Shown here in pieces: positions 12,270-24,800 of a DNA stretch of 64,000 nucleotides; positions within the stretch are counted from its first letter, which is position 1; the number at the start of each line of letters is the position of its first letter. The notes under the pieces are model-generated. The model was not told where the DNA came from. It searched no databases and saw only the letters and a list, made by a program, of their open reading frames with translations. The translations under genes were made by a program, and so were the position numbers. Origin of the DNA: Glycine soja (taxonomy: Eukaryota; Streptophyta; Magnoliopsida; Fabales; Fabaceae); contig NC_041008.1 of assembly GCF_004193775.1 (NCBI RefSeq), positions 7,890,731 to 7,954,730 of the forward strand, in the 5' to 3' direction.

Positions 12270-12690
12270 ATAGTAATGAAACAAACAAAATTAAAACCTT
12301 GCAAATAGAGACAAATAATAATGAAACAAACATGCATAACAGAAAAAGGGAAAAAAACTTGTTTGTTGGATGTTTCTTGGTTGATAGTCGGGTAAGAGGG
12401 AAAATAAAAAAGGAACCAAAAACAAAATGAAAAAACCAGTAAGAAAAAATAACTATTAGTTAGAAGAAAACATGCATAATAACAAACAAAATTAAAACCT
12501 TGCAAATAGAGACAAATAATACCGAAACAAACATGCACAACAACAAAAGGAAAAAAAACTTGCCTACAGGATGCTTCTTCATCGATAGCCTGGTAAGCGG
12601 GAAGATAAAAAAGGAACAAAAAACAAAGTGGAAAAATCAGTAAGAAAGCAGAAACACGAAACAAAGAACTATAAATTACCAAGAAAACAT
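12270..12690. repeat. Tandem ~205-bp repeat inside the Helitron
   Basis: The phrase AAAATTAAAACCTTGCAAAT begins at about 12288 and again at about 12489, each followed by AGAGACAAATAAT. The rest of the unit (AAACATGCATAACA, then GGGAAAATAAAAAAGGAAC) also repeats with changes. A partial third unit follows near 12680-12750. This is a local duplication near the Helitron 5' end and I see no coding function. Confidence 0.6.
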
Positions 12691-13122
12691 GCATAACAGA
12701 AAAGAAAAGTAAAATCTTGACCCTGAAAAAAAAATGCACAACAGCAAAAGTAAAACCTTTATTTGTGTGACAAACCCAAAATGGAAAACTTCATCAGCCG
12801 GAAAACTCAATAGAAAACAAAAGCAAAAACTGAAAGTGAAGATGAAAGAAACGAACCACAAAAATGAAGAAAAAAGAAAGCAAACGGAGGAAGCAAGTTG
12901 GTGGGGAAATGACGCAAATGGAGGAAGCATATTTCAAGTCGGTGAGGACATGATGGGAGAAGGTTGCAGAAGAAGGCATATGGAGCAACCAATAGAGGTT
13001 GAAGTCTCATGCGTAAATGCCCAAAAAACCAATAAATGAGCCACGTGTCAAACTGTTAGGTATGAGTACAATAGAAATTTAATTGGCCTTCTCTTTTATT
13101 ATATAGTATATAAATATATAGA

Positions 13123-13850
13123 TTCATCTAATTACATTCCTTCACCCTTTTTAGTATCCCAAAAAAATTGATGAATCTAAAATTAAACTTTGTTGGTTCT
13201 TAAGCTCTTATCGTCATGACAACTTCTAATCACCTCCTTTATTTCTTCTATACAAACTAAGTAGTAAGTTTTTCATTCTCCTAAGCTACGGACATGAAAA
13301 TGAAACACCATCCAATTAAGGCCTCTCCCACTTTGTTTATGGAAAATGCTCAAAGAAGAATTTAAAAACCTTTGTTCTAACACCCTTAACAACCACTATT
13401 ACCTATTTGTCCCGCAGTGCAAATACTTTGTTAATGCTCCTTCTAGATTTTAAATATGCGTAAAAAAATTTAGCGTTGAAATGAAATGGTTTAGAATCCT
13501 AACACTAGTTTCCATATATCACCATAATTAGACAATGATCATAAACATCTCTATTGAAAACCGTTGTGTAAATTCATCGCACTGCTATTAGATTTTGGCC
13601 ACGTACATTTCCTCCTCAGTAATGGGAAATCTGTTACAAATTTACAACAAACTTATTAAATTCTCTAATCTCCTTATAACACTTGAAACAATCACTCCTA
13701 GCATGCCTTTTTGTTCACCGGAAAATCTAACTACATTGAAATTAAATTTCTCAAATTCTAACAACACATCCCTATTCATTTTCAAATCCTATTTTTGACA
13801 TAAGTAAATACTTCTGCAGCCTTCTTTTAACTACAAGATTAGTTACAGAA
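13123..13850 (-). pseudogene. L1-type LINE relic, endonuclease/linker part (right of the Helitron)
   Basis: Minus-strand translation, with frameshifts, gives DHCLIMVIYG then DSKPFHFN (family form DHCP...KPFRFN), and further on EEIKEVIRSCHDDKS and FRFINFF (family form EEIKxAVxxCxxxKSPGPDGFNFxFIKxFW). These are the endonuclease end and the linker to the reverse transcriptase of plant L1 elements. The order on the minus strand continues into the relic at 9426, so the two halves were one element before the Helitron inserted. Heavily mutated. Confidence 0.65.
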
Positions 13851-14420
13851 TAAATGTTTATAATAAAACATTTTAACACTCCCTCCCCCCTCCAAACACA
13901 CCCTAACAAAGCCTTTATGTGTGAAAGAAAATTGTAAATTTTCTATTAATAGAGTTGAATAAATTAAAATTGAAAATCCAGGAATATATTAGCTATCAAA
14001 CTCTATTTTATTTTTTACGCATTCATACGATTGATTAACAAAGTGAAATTATTAGATTAAAGTTGAACTGCTCATATTTTATTTTATATTAATCAAACTT
14101 AAATCATGTAATTAAATTTGAGCTGTTGAATATTCATCTGAAATTATAATTTGCTAACTGGATGAATGGATGAAAATTGAAACCGACAAAACAAATCATA
14201 TATTGAATTTCTATACTTAAAAATTAGTTTTTTTTAGAGGAAAAAAAATCAAATTTAGTAAAAAACGGTTGTCGTTTTGCGTAATTTCAATTGAAAATAA
14301 AAACAAAACGGCAATGCTTGCATTGCATCTAATGAATCTAGGGTTTATATGCTGCACGAGTTGGTGGTGATCGAAAAGAATATACAGTTGTATTAGAATC
14401 GAGAAAAGCGTTAATCTCCG

Positions 14421-17400
14421 ATGGCTTCGTCCAGGGACAAGGAACCAGCGCCGCCACATCATCACCCACCTCTTCTGAGCAGCCTCGTCGTCCGCCCCTC
14501 CCATACGGATGCCGCCGCAGCCGCCGGTGGTGGTCGGGCCGCCGATTTCGAGCCCGGCGAACTCCACCGGGATCCTCCTCCCCCTTATTCCCGCTCCGAT
14601 CGATATCCCGATGAACCTGGTTTGTTTCATCTCTCTCTCATCTCTGTAACCCAATTGATGCGGATGATTGAATTAAGTTTTATCAATTTTTCGTTTCGGA
14701 ATATTGTTTTAGAAACTGGCTTGGCTGCTTTGTCTGTTCTGTTACTATTAAATTGGTTTAGGGAAAAAAATTGTGGATACGGTGCGGTGTAAAATGGATT
14801 AATGCTTGAAAACGGTGCGAAATTGGTGAGTTTGTGGCTTCTTTGGATCTGTTTTGTTGCTATTGTTTTGAAGTTATATGTTTCGTTTTCACTTTTTGAT
14901 GCATCTGAAAGACTGAAACCTTGTTGGATTTTTTGGTGAATTTGGCATTGGATGTGATTAATTTATCAACTTGACTATCGATAACGCCAAAATATAGTCA
15001 TTTGATCTTTGATGACAACAAAACGAGAGAGCAATTGAGAATCCATTTCCTGCACATAGTCTTCATTTATTAAGTTCTTGTCTAATTTATGTTGGAGAAA
15101 TTCAACTTTCGGAAAGAACTTTTTAAAAACAAGCAATTAGCAATTATCTTCCTAGAATTAGTCCCTACCAAATGTGGGAGAGTGAAAGCTTAGTTTTCAA
15201 ATTTCAAGTAGAAATGTTTACTTGAATTTGTTGTATTTGATTTATTTGGGGGTTAGGCGAGATAAAAATTGCCAGTTTTCTTCACTTTAATTTGTCTTTT
15301 CCGCATTTGACTGATTGTACCTGTACAGATGTGGGTTTTCTTAGATCTGCTGTGTATTCATTATGTACATGCCACACATATGGCTCTCCTGTCAATTATG
15401 GAGTGTCAACAGTGAATAAACTTTGCAATTTATGTGTTACAGCTCTGATGTTGCCTGCAAGATCTTGGGCCTTCAGGAAGGCATGTTTCCGTGAACTCAG
15501 CATTGGATCATGTTCTGGGATTTTTTTATTATTTAAAGGGTTAATAAATGGGTTGGATGATGGAAATAGTCCATTCTGCATGAATTTGGGGCTTTTTGCA
15601 GCACAGAATCTGTTGCATGGATTTTCATTTTGCAGAGTTAGGGTCATATGTTTGGTTTGGGATATTTGTGAAAGTTAAAACAATGTTGTTGAATTCAATG
15701 CAGTCCGGGATACAATTTGAAGTTATTGTCATACATGCTACAGCGTGGACAATGTGCTAGAACATCCATATGGTTACAGGGATTGTAGGGGACTGAAACT
15801 GACCATTACAAATTGTTTTCAGTGAATAACCTACAGTTATTACCAATGCTTGGCTGGTATATCTAGGTTCTGCCGCAAGATGTGTTTGTGGGTGGATGAA
15901 TTTCTAATTTGCTACTTTTGTGGAAGCTCACCTGACATTTTGCAAAGATAATGTTTACTGATGATAACTTCATAGAGTTGTTGGTTATATTTGGTATTTT
16001 TGTCATTGAACTCCTGGTTATTTCAATTCCATATACTGGGTAACTTTTGGATATAGTCCTTGTGATTATTATTTTGGCTGGTGGTTGTCATTTTAGTTTC
16101 TATGGTTTTTCTTGTTTGGTTGGTTGATTATGGGTGATTCAGATGGTTCTTTATTTACAACATGCAAGGCGGCTGGAAACTTTTGAAATATAGTCCTTGC
16201 GATGATTGTTTTAGGTTGATGGTTGTCATTTTAGTTTCTATGGTTTTTCTTCTTCAGTAGGGATGATTGTGATGGTTCTTCCAGAGTAGTAATTCCACAT
16301 GGTTATTTCAATTCCAGATACTGGGTAACTTTTGAAATATAGTCCTTGCGATGATCGTTTTGGGCTGATGGCTGTCATTTTAGTTTCTATGGTTTTTCTT
16401 CTTCGGTAGGGATGATTCTGATGGTTCTTTATTTACAACATGGAAGACTGCTTTCCAGAGTAGTAATTCCACAAGTGGAATTTAGGAACTTCTGATATCA
16501 ACATGGTTGTAGAGCTTCTGCTGAATCCTGATATTTTTCACGCTGATGCATTGGCTGGGTACACCAATATGGCACAGAAAAGGATGTGTTTCTTCTTAAA
16601 ATGAGAGAATGCCCTTCTCTATGTCCAATTTCTTTCTCCTGTTGTTTTGAAGTTACTTGGGGGCATAATATATCCCAAAAAAAGGGTGAATTGGTTGCTG
16701 ATATTGTTGCACATGGTTTCTATGGGGTTTATCTGCCTGAGCCTTTCCTTTGTATAATTTGCTGCAAATTGGTGAACTATGTTGCTTGAATCTACCTTTG
16801 GTTGTCATAGCATACTAACAGAGATTGTTCCAAAAAGAGTCAAACAAGTGGTTGATTGGGGTATTAAAGTTTGGGAGTATGTTGGTGGTGTTTGTTGGTT
16901 GTTATTTCCTTGTGGAGTATACATTTGGATATTGTGCTCCTGAGTTTGATTACTTTCAAAAGGGTAAAAATAACATTGGTCTATTGTTTGTCTTGTTGGA
17001 TTAGTTTTTAGTAGGGGAGTTAGTCCATACTCTTAACCAGGTTTTGAACTTGGTTCTTATTTTATACTGCAATGCCTAGGTTGCCGTGGCTCCAAAATAT
17101 GAATTTGGATTTGATATTTCAGATTGTTAGGTTAAATGATTTGTATTTTTAATTATATCGTGGTACCATCAGAGATGGAAAGAATTGGCATCAAGGATAT
17201 GAAGGAGGTAACTTATTAGTGGAAAACCTTGCTCATAGAACTTGTTTACTTTACGGTAATATGGATCAGATGTTTGGGAAGTGGCATTGAAGGTGTTATC
17301 ATATAAACTTCCTGCGCTCTTCCACACATTTTTAATTTTCATATCCATGAGGTGGAAAAGCCCTGTGTGGTGGAAACCTTCCCTTTGGAATGTCAATCTG

Positions 17401-18592
17401 ATTATATGGCAGTTGCATGATCACAGTATTATTGGATTCTAGTGTAGATTGCAATGCTGAATTTTCTCTCACTCCCTGTAAGTCACTTATTTTCAAACTT
17501 CACTGTCTTTGTTTTTCCAGGATATAGAATTCGTGCAGGTTCCTCATCTCCAGTTCACCGAAGAGATGCAGATCGCCGTTTTGCTTCTGATTATAATAAC
17601 TTGTCACGAAGCCGTGGTTATGGTGGTGGGAGAGATCCAGGAAGATATCGAGACCCTTCACCTCCGTATGGACGAGGTAGAGTAGGGGGCAGGCCAATGG
17701 GTAGTGGACTTGCTAGAGGGGAAGGCAACAATAGAAATAATCCCAATGTGCGTCCTAGGGAGGGAGATTGGATTTGTCCTGATCCCTTGTAAGTGCAATT
17801 CTTTCTGAATTCTGATTTTGATCAGACATCCATTTTCATTGGAATTACTTGTTGCTCTTACCTATCTTTTAATTAGCCCTAAGTTATTTAGAATTCTGGT
17901 TGTTAAACATCCTAACAGCTAAGATCATTTTGTGGAGATTATATCTTTTAGCTTTACTATCTTGCAGGTGTAATAATCTTAACTTTGCTAGGCGGGACCA
18001 TTGTAACAGCTGTAATAGGTCTCGTAATGCACCTGCTAGAAGTCCTCGGAGGTCTTTTCCTGCACCTCCACCACTTCATGCTCCTCCTAGACGCTTTCCT
18101 GGACCTCCGATTGATCGCTCTCCTGAAAGGACTTTGAATGGCTATAGATCTCCTCGTGGGTTGGCAAGAGATGGCCCTAGAGAGTATGGATCTGCTGCTC
18201 TGCCGCCACTCAGGCATGAAGGCAGGTTTCCAGATCCCCATGTACGTAGAGAGCGTATGGATTTCATAGAAGATGCTTACAGGGGGAGAAACAAGTTTGA
18301 TAGACCACCCCCACTGGACTGGGATAATAGAGATCGTGGAAGAGATGGCTTCTCTGATGAAAGGAAAGGATTTGAAAGGAGGCCACTGTCACCCCCTGTG
18401 CCTTTTTTGCCATCACTTCCTCACCATCGAGGTGGTCGGTGGGCTCGTGATGTTAGAGAGAGAAGCCGCTCTCCAATAAGAGGTGGCCCACCACCAAAAG
18501 AATATCGTCGGGATACGTTCATGCATCGTGCAAGAGATGATAGGCATGATAGGCATGGAATGGGACGAGATAGAATTGGAGGAATGTATTAG
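14421..18592 (+). CDS. RanBP2-type zinc-finger, RG/RS-rich RNA-binding protein
   Basis: Three coding exons: 14421-14619, 17521-17788, 17968-18592. They sum to 1092 nt, or 363 residues plus stop, with GT..AG borders. The start MASSRDKEPAPPHHH is the first ATG after an in-frame break. Seen: a Pro/Ala/Gly-rich N-terminus; an RG/RD-rich stretch; then one RanBP2-type finger at residues ~149-171 (W150, C152, C157, N161, C168, C171; spacing W-x-C-x4-C-x3-N-x6-C-x2-C). Exon 2/3 splits the finger just before C157. The C-terminal half is rich in RS, RD, RG and proline (RSPRRS, ERSRSPIRGG) and ends RDRIGGMY. Fingers of this type bind single-stranded RNA, and the RS/RG tail suggests a nuclear role in mRNA processing; that is inference. 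It resembles Arabidopsis At4g28990 from memory. Confidence 0.92.
16010..16490. repeat. Tandem ~160-bp repeat in intron 1 of the zinc-finger gene
   Basis: Three to four imperfect copies contain the phrases ATATAGTCCTTG, GGTTGTCATTTTAGTTTCTA, TGGTTTTTCTT and GATGGTTCTT. They start near 16050, 16190 and 16340. The intron is 2.9 kb, far longer than the others here, and these duplications account for part of that length. No coding content. Confidence 0.7.
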
Positions 18593-20131
18593 CTGCGGAT
18601 GTTTAATGTACTTTGCGAATGTATTAGCTTCATTAGTTGGGATGAAGAATTTGAGAGATTAGTTGCTGAATCTTCAGAATTGGTCACAATGCATTGGAAA
18701 ACTTTTTGACTTTGTGCGCACACAAATTGCGTGGTTTATGATTTTATCGGTTTGTTTCATTCCACTTAATCTTCACTTCAGATTTGTCAATATGTTTAGT
18801 ACGTGGTTTTTTACTCCAAATCTTTGAGGGGGAATATTACTAGGCTTTTATTCTTTTGTCCCTCTGACTGCGAGATGAAATTAGGACACCCACCTATAGG
18901 CTATAGCCTAGAATATTAAACAACACAGCAATTATTCTTTTCGGCTCTGCATCTACTTGGAAGTAGGAAATATGGTTTATCTATGCCCTCAGGACCAACC
19001 AGTAAATATAGCAAAGGGGGTTTTGCCCGTTACTGTACTCTTGCAAAATTCAGTTGGTTGTAAACATACTATACCTTCAACACAAGCAAGTTTGATTATT
19101 GAGGGCTATTCGAGATGAATGATAACAGGAGCAATTAGTATGTAGAACTGGCTCACAACAAATGCTACTGTCAATTTAACACAAGCAAGGAGGCTTTCAT
19201 GGAGTTATCAAATAATTTGGTTCCACTCCTGTCTATATCTGTACATACTCTGTTGACAGCTTCAAGTCAAGTTTAACTTTGCTTGCCTACGCTGTGTCTC
19301 GCTTTGTCGCTTCACATGGGCATTGTAATTTGTATGTCATTATTTGCTTAATTTCATAGACCACAGGAAAGAAAGCACTGAGTGAAGAAAAAAAAAAAAC
19401 AGACCAGTTGATTCGACTAGAAAACTAGTAAACTTATTACGCGTTTAGTCTGTTCAACTTCGTTAATACGAAAACTGATAGAGAACTTATCAAGGGGTAA
19501 GAAAAAACACTTTTTCAATTTTTTATTATTTTAGTTAAATTAAAAATATCTTTTAACAAATAAAAACACGATGTCAAGCTATATGATTATTTTAATTTAA
19601 TTTAACATTTTATTTGATTCTTTTATTCAGACTCAAATTGAATAAGAGTACTAAGACTGACAAAATCCTCCCAGTCCCCTCAGAATTTAAACACGACTAC
19701 ATTCTTAAAATTCGAACGTATTTAAATTAAAATAATTTCTTACCAGTTGATGTATGTGCTTTGTAATATTATATATAATATAATATAATATAAAAGTAGA
19801 TATTTAACTATCACTAATTCATCCTCATGTCAATCACGGTCCTCTTTGGTTTTTAATCTCAGAAAAATAGCATAAGTCAAGGCAAGACAGTAACGGAAAT
19901 AGCACATGGCAATAAGTAAGTAGGAAGAAGGGGAAATAGAATTATACCATTACATTATAACTAATTTTCATTTCTCATGTCTCCAAAAATTATACTTGTA
20001 AAACCTCTACAATATTAACTCTATAATAGTATTTCTTTCACCATTTTACCTGTATCACGGGAAATCTAAAAGCCAGCAGAATGAATTGAAAAGGCACACA
20101 AGAAACTGGTTACTGCTAAGACCAAAACCTC
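18593..20131. other. Intergenic between two convergent genes
   Basis: Holds the 3' UTRs of the zinc-finger gene (from 18593) and of the LEA_2 gene (down to 20131). The middle, about 18800-20050, is AT-rich with a short TA-rich run near 19770. I see no gene, RNA or transposon end in it. Confidence 0.5.
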
Positions 20132-22100
20132 TCAATTGTATGTGCATGCATTCTCTTTAAGTTTGATGGGTTCGATGTTGTGGGAATCAATAGCCACTGA
20201 GCAAGAGACACGCCTTCGATGTTTGGACCTCACCAACCTCCCAACAATATTCCCTAGCGATCCAACTTCAAAGACAAGAGTCATTGGTATTTTTCCATTG
20301 TCCACCAAGCCAGTTAAGCTTGCATCAGCACCATATAGAGAAACCTTGCTTCCTTGCAGGTTCACAGACACTGTACGGGTACTCTTTCTCGATAGATAAT
20401 GCTTCTTCAGCTGCAGCAGCAACGTGTATGTGAACATTGAATTTAACAGCATCAGAAGCAGAAACAAATCATATATTACCCTCAAACTAATCCTTCTATG
20501 TCAAAGAGGTCAGTGTCTGATATTGAATTTCATTCTTACCTCACCAGTTGCAACTGTCATCTCAGAATACATAAGATTCACTGCTTTAGAGCTGACATGA
20601 ATTCCGAAGAAGGTTGCAGGGTTATGCACTGTCATTCTCGCCGAACAATTTACCGTCAGCATCTTGGTTGGAACTCCTGTCATATCCGACCCTTCTCCGA
20701 ATAAGAAGTTGTGTACTGTGAAACTCTGGAAGGAAAGAATCATTAGGTTACCTTGAAAGTTCATTGATAATTTATGGTAGAGAAAATTTTGAATTTGTTT
20801 CTCTTCACATCAATAACCTTCAAGGCTATAACCAGCAGTGGATAGGTGAAGAATAAAATTTTCAAGAAGGCACTTATTATCATTGTGTGTGAAACAAATT
20901 TTCAGGTGGAAAAATAAAAAAGAGAATGAATAATTAGAAAGAATCAATAAGGAGACACAACTTGCATGATTGTGAACTCAAACGATGTCCTTGTGTATAC
21001 ATATAATTCCAAGTATCTCAAGTTCCTTCAATCTTCTCCCCAATGCCTTTTTTTTTCTCTTCAGATATGTGATTATTAATCAGATGTGCAAAGTGCATAA
21101 AAATACCCCGTGCAATCAGACTCAATTTATAATTTAGCTCACCAGAACAAGAAATCTACAATGACATGAAAAATTGGGGGTAACAGTAGTTCAAAAGAGT
21201 TTGGGGTATGCAATTTCTTGGTCAAACTGCATACTAGCATGGCACTAGCTAGAGGACTCCTTTCAAATCACTGCAACTCCACTAAATCACACCACATGAG
21301 TGCCTGATTCCACATTCCTTCCTGTCTCATTCATCATCCTAAATCCAAGAGACTCAGATAATCCTGTTTGAGGCACGTTGACACAATAAATGTGAACACC
21401 TCCAACCCAACCTCTGATAATATATATAGGCACAACTATCTCCACAAATACATATAAATTATCGTTTCCTTCTAACTACATTATAAAACCATTAAAAGAT
21501 CTGATCTCTGATTAACAAAACAAAACAAATGGACACTTATATTATAATATTATCATACACACCTTCAAAGTCAACAATTTATTTGATTGAATTTAAAATA
21601 AACAAAACATGTCACTGACCGTGACTTAATCAACGTACCTTAACACTGATCCGAACATTATAAGGCCTGGCAGCCGCAGCAATGATGAAACAAAAGAGGG
21701 TGAAAATGAAGGCAAAGCCAAGGACCCCAACGAAGATCTGAGTCTTCCTAGAAAAGCCTTGTCTTTCCCCATAATACCCTTCCTCTTCTTCCTCAATGAC
21801 CTTGCACTCATGAGGCCACCCTAATTTGTTTTTGCGGGTCACTTTCCTTCCCCAAGAGGCGATGTTGTAGGACCCGCCGGAGACCCTGCTCGAAGAAGAA
21901 GCCCTAGAGTGGTGCCCGTAGGAATGGTGCGAGGGCGAATCCACGGGGCTGTTGCACGCCGGCGTCGCGTGCGTCGCCGTCGACGACTTGTCGCCGTCGT
22001 GAGAGTCGCGCGAGGGGCTCTGCACGTAGTAAACGGCGCGTTTTGGCGACGATGACGTGTCCATGCTCGTGACGTCGGAATCGGTCTTCGCGTGCGCCAT
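20132..22100 (-). CDS. LEA_2-domain membrane protein (NDR1/HIN1-like relative)
   Basis: Three coding exons on the minus strand: 22100-21639, 20725-20540, 20410-20132. They sum to 927 nt, or 308 residues plus stop. I chose the start MAHAKTDSDVTS because the family begins with a conserved M-HAKTDSEVTS; an in-frame ATG 30 bp upstream is possible. Seen: RAVYYVQSPSRDSHDGDK near residue 21, a Ser/His-rich low-complexity stretch, an acidic patch, a single membrane span at ~121-142 (FVGVLGFAFIFTLFCFIIAA), then an LEA_2 (WHy-like) domain with NPATFFGIHV and PMTLVFEV. This matches the Arabidopsis group containing At1g45688 and At5g42860, whose biochemical function is not established. Topology suggests a cytosolic N-terminus and an extracytoplasmic LEA_2 domain. 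Confidence 0.93.
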
Positions 22101-23920
22101 GGAATGACCCAGATGAGATATCGGTGGCAAGATGGGAAATTTAACGGTGCCCAGAAGAGGGAATTGGAAATGGTTGAGGGAAATTGCAGAATTCAGTGTT
22201 GGGGTGGTGGAGACTTGAGATCATGGGAAAGGTGAGAGTGAAATGGAAAAGTGTGGGAGAGAGTGACACATAATAAGAGTGAGACAGAGTGATGAGTGAT
22301 TCATTCACAGCTGTTGCCTGTTGTTGTTGGTTTGACGAATTTGTGTTACTTGAGTTGTAGGGAGTTGGTGTCGTGTCGGATACAGTATACAGTGGTATGT
22401 TACAGAATGAATTTGATAACTGAATTAATACGACGACGTCTGTTGTTTTCCAGATTCAGTCAGTTACTTTGTGTCTGTGAGATACACTTGTTATGTCTCA
22501 GTTGGCGCATGTTCTCACCTCACCTCTTTTTCATCAAATTCGTCTCCGAAAGAATAATTCATAAAAATAAAAAATATAAACATTTAATTTATGTTTAAAA
22601 TGTGTGATAAATTATTTTTGTTATTAAATTTATGATAACATTTTCTCATTAAGTTGTAATAAGGATGAATTTAATAATAAATTATATTCTTTTTTAAAGA
22701 CTTTCTTAAAATTTATTTATTATTTTTTATAAGATTATTTTTTAATTTTTAGATATATTAATTATTTTTTCTACATGCAGTTACTTAATTATTATCTCAA
22801 AACATTAGTGAAAAAAATAATTAAGTGGATACAAATTAGAGAGATAAAAAAAGGATAACTTTAAAATAATATGAAAAATTTAACGTGATTAACTAAATTA
22901 ATTAAGCATGGAATGAGTATTTTCAAGGAACAAGTTGTCATTAAATTGTTTGGAGGATTAATTAATTTCATTTTTTCATTTAAAAATTAAATTTAAATTT
23001 TTCATCTTTCAAAAATTAATTTATTAGCACCTCATACTTTCATAAACAAATTTGACATTTACTCATTTAATTTAATTTTGAATGAGAAAGGACTAGCACA
23101 TTAATTTGAACTTAATTGATTATTAGTCAAAATATATTAAAATTTATATTTTTGTGAGTCTTATTCGATATTTTATTCTATAATTTTTAATAATTTTTAA
23201 TTAATTACATGTTATATATCACTCCTCTTTAAAAATAATTTTTAATTTACCAATACTACCATTCACTAAACTTGAATTCTTTAAGGGTCCTATTATAAGA
23301 AGAAAATAAATAAGAAATAAGATGAATAAGTGAGAAATATAATGAAAACAATTAGTGAGATTTACACTTTTATTTTTCTCATCTCATTTTATCTTAACCC
23401 AACTCACCCACCTTTTTGTTTCTCATTTATTTCTTTCTTCTTCATCCTATTTTGAGTTAAGTTTTGTGGATAAAATAAATAAATAAATTAAAGAGACTCC
23501 ATTAAAGAAGAGACTATTAAATATTCAATGAAAATTAATTATTAGTAAAGCTAATAAACATTTTGCACCTATAGCGTTCAATTAAAAAATAAAATTTATT
23601 AACAATATGTTTACAATGCATAAAAATCTTTACACTAGTAATAAATGAAAATTAAACTCAATTATCAAATTCGTCTCTTTTAAGCGCATGATACATACCC
23701 TTGCTGACTTGGTGATTGGTAGTTGATTATGTGAACTTACTCTAAACTTGTACTACTATTAAATTATTTGACATACGTACTCAAGAATTTGTTAGATGTC
23801 ATTATTGCGAGTTAAGAGCAGAATTGGTGGTACGTACATAAAAATTGATGTTAGTTAAAGTACAGAACTGAAAAAAAAAAACTCGAGAATATCACTTTTG
23901 TTCTCATATTCTCGTATTCG
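22101..23920. other. Intergenic, upstream of the LEA_2 gene
   Basis: The first ~200 bp should be promoter and leader of the minus-strand LEA_2 gene. The remainder is AT-rich. Around 23288-23450 an AAGAAGAAAATAAATAAGAA phrase and its approximate complement (TTATTTCTTTCTTCTTC) form a weak foldback that may be an old MITE. No gene was seen. Confidence 0.4.
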
Positions 23921-24800
23921 TTTTGGTTGAAACAGTAGGATTGAGCAGAAAACAGACTTTCCTTCGGCATACAATAGATAACCAAGTTGTCTACAATTTG
24001 ACACTTGTTCTTTCATTTGCATTGGCATGCTATCTTATGATCAATTATTGCATGATAAAACATATTTCAGGTCACAAAATTGTGTTGAGCACAACATGGG
24101 AAGAAATGCCCACTGACTGAGCCTGCAAATTAAGTTTGATTTGATAAACAATCTCTGGAAACTACTAATTAGCTTGGATATCTTACTGGATTTGATGCTC
24201 AAAGTATTTCCTTTTTCTTCTTTGATGTATCTCTCATTTAATTGTTTGATCATTTTTCCTTCTAAACATTTGTGTATATAGATAGAGTTTAAAAATGCTG
24301 AACATAATTCAAAATCTTCCATTGAGTTAACTTGCTTTCATTTATGTATTACTGTTTCCATGAAATTGAGCACAGATCCAAAACCTGAACATCTACATGT
24401 GCATCTTGATGAATTAACTTCATGATATGTTGAAGCACCCCCCATTCCCCCTGCTTGCATATCTATTTTATTTTATTTTATTTTGATCCTCTTCAAAATG
24501 GGAAATGTGCAAGATTAGTAGCTCTTGCAACTGCACCTGCAAAGGAGTTTCAACATCTGGATCTTGGCAACCATGAATTAATAACAAAGGGAAAACATCT
24601 CAAGAAATGTACAAAATTAGAGATGCTTTGGATTTGGAGAATTGGTTGGTGGTTGTACTACTGTTTTGCACACATTACGTTCACTTGTTTGTAGAAAAGA
24701 AAAAAATACTTGTGATTTTTAAGTAATTTGAGATGTTTTGTTTCACATGGAGACTTAAGCAGGTTTAGGTGCTTCTAAAATTATAAGTTTTAACTGTTGC
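23921..24800 (+). repeat. Unidentified gene-like repeat, copy 1
   Basis: This ~880-bp segment matches the reverse complement of 62721-63550 over most of its length. Shared phrases include AGAAAACAGAC, AATCTCTGGAAACT, GATATCTTACTGGATTTGAT and CCTCTTCAAAATGGGAAATG. The second half in one frame reads DPLQNGKCAR then KEFQHLDLG, also present in the other copy (KEFQYLDLG), which hints at an exon of an unknown gene or element. Copy 1 has an extra insertion after LDLG that breaks the frame. I do not recognise the protein. Confidence 0.7.

Larger units (their letters stand above)
9427..13122 (-). mobile_element. Helitron (3.7 kb, non-autonomous) carrying captured gene fragments
   Basis: Read on the minus strand, the element starts at 13122 with TCTATATATTTATATACTAT, the AT-rich TC start typical of Helitrons, preceded by a host A. 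It ends at 9427 with a hairpin (CCCGTG, loop CATATA, CACGGG, about 9438-9455), seven bases, then CTAA followed by a host T. Insertion between A and T with no target duplication fits Helitron behaviour. Inside, all on the minus strand, are NHX antiporter exons, a LHY/RVE-type MYB exon, a (TG)n tract at about 10344-10375 and a Pif1-type helicase remnant. It sits in a LINE relic. It lacks an intact Rep/helicase, so it would need an autonomous partner. Confidence 0.85.

Noticed and set aside
12257..13039. Long overlapping frames on both strands inside the Helitron
   Set aside because: They follow from low-complexity A-rich (or T-rich) repeats, have no family features and lie in a tandemly duplicated block.
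21626..21811. Frame antisense or shifted to LEA_2 exon 1
   Set aside because: It is a shadow of the well-supported LEA_2 coding exon.
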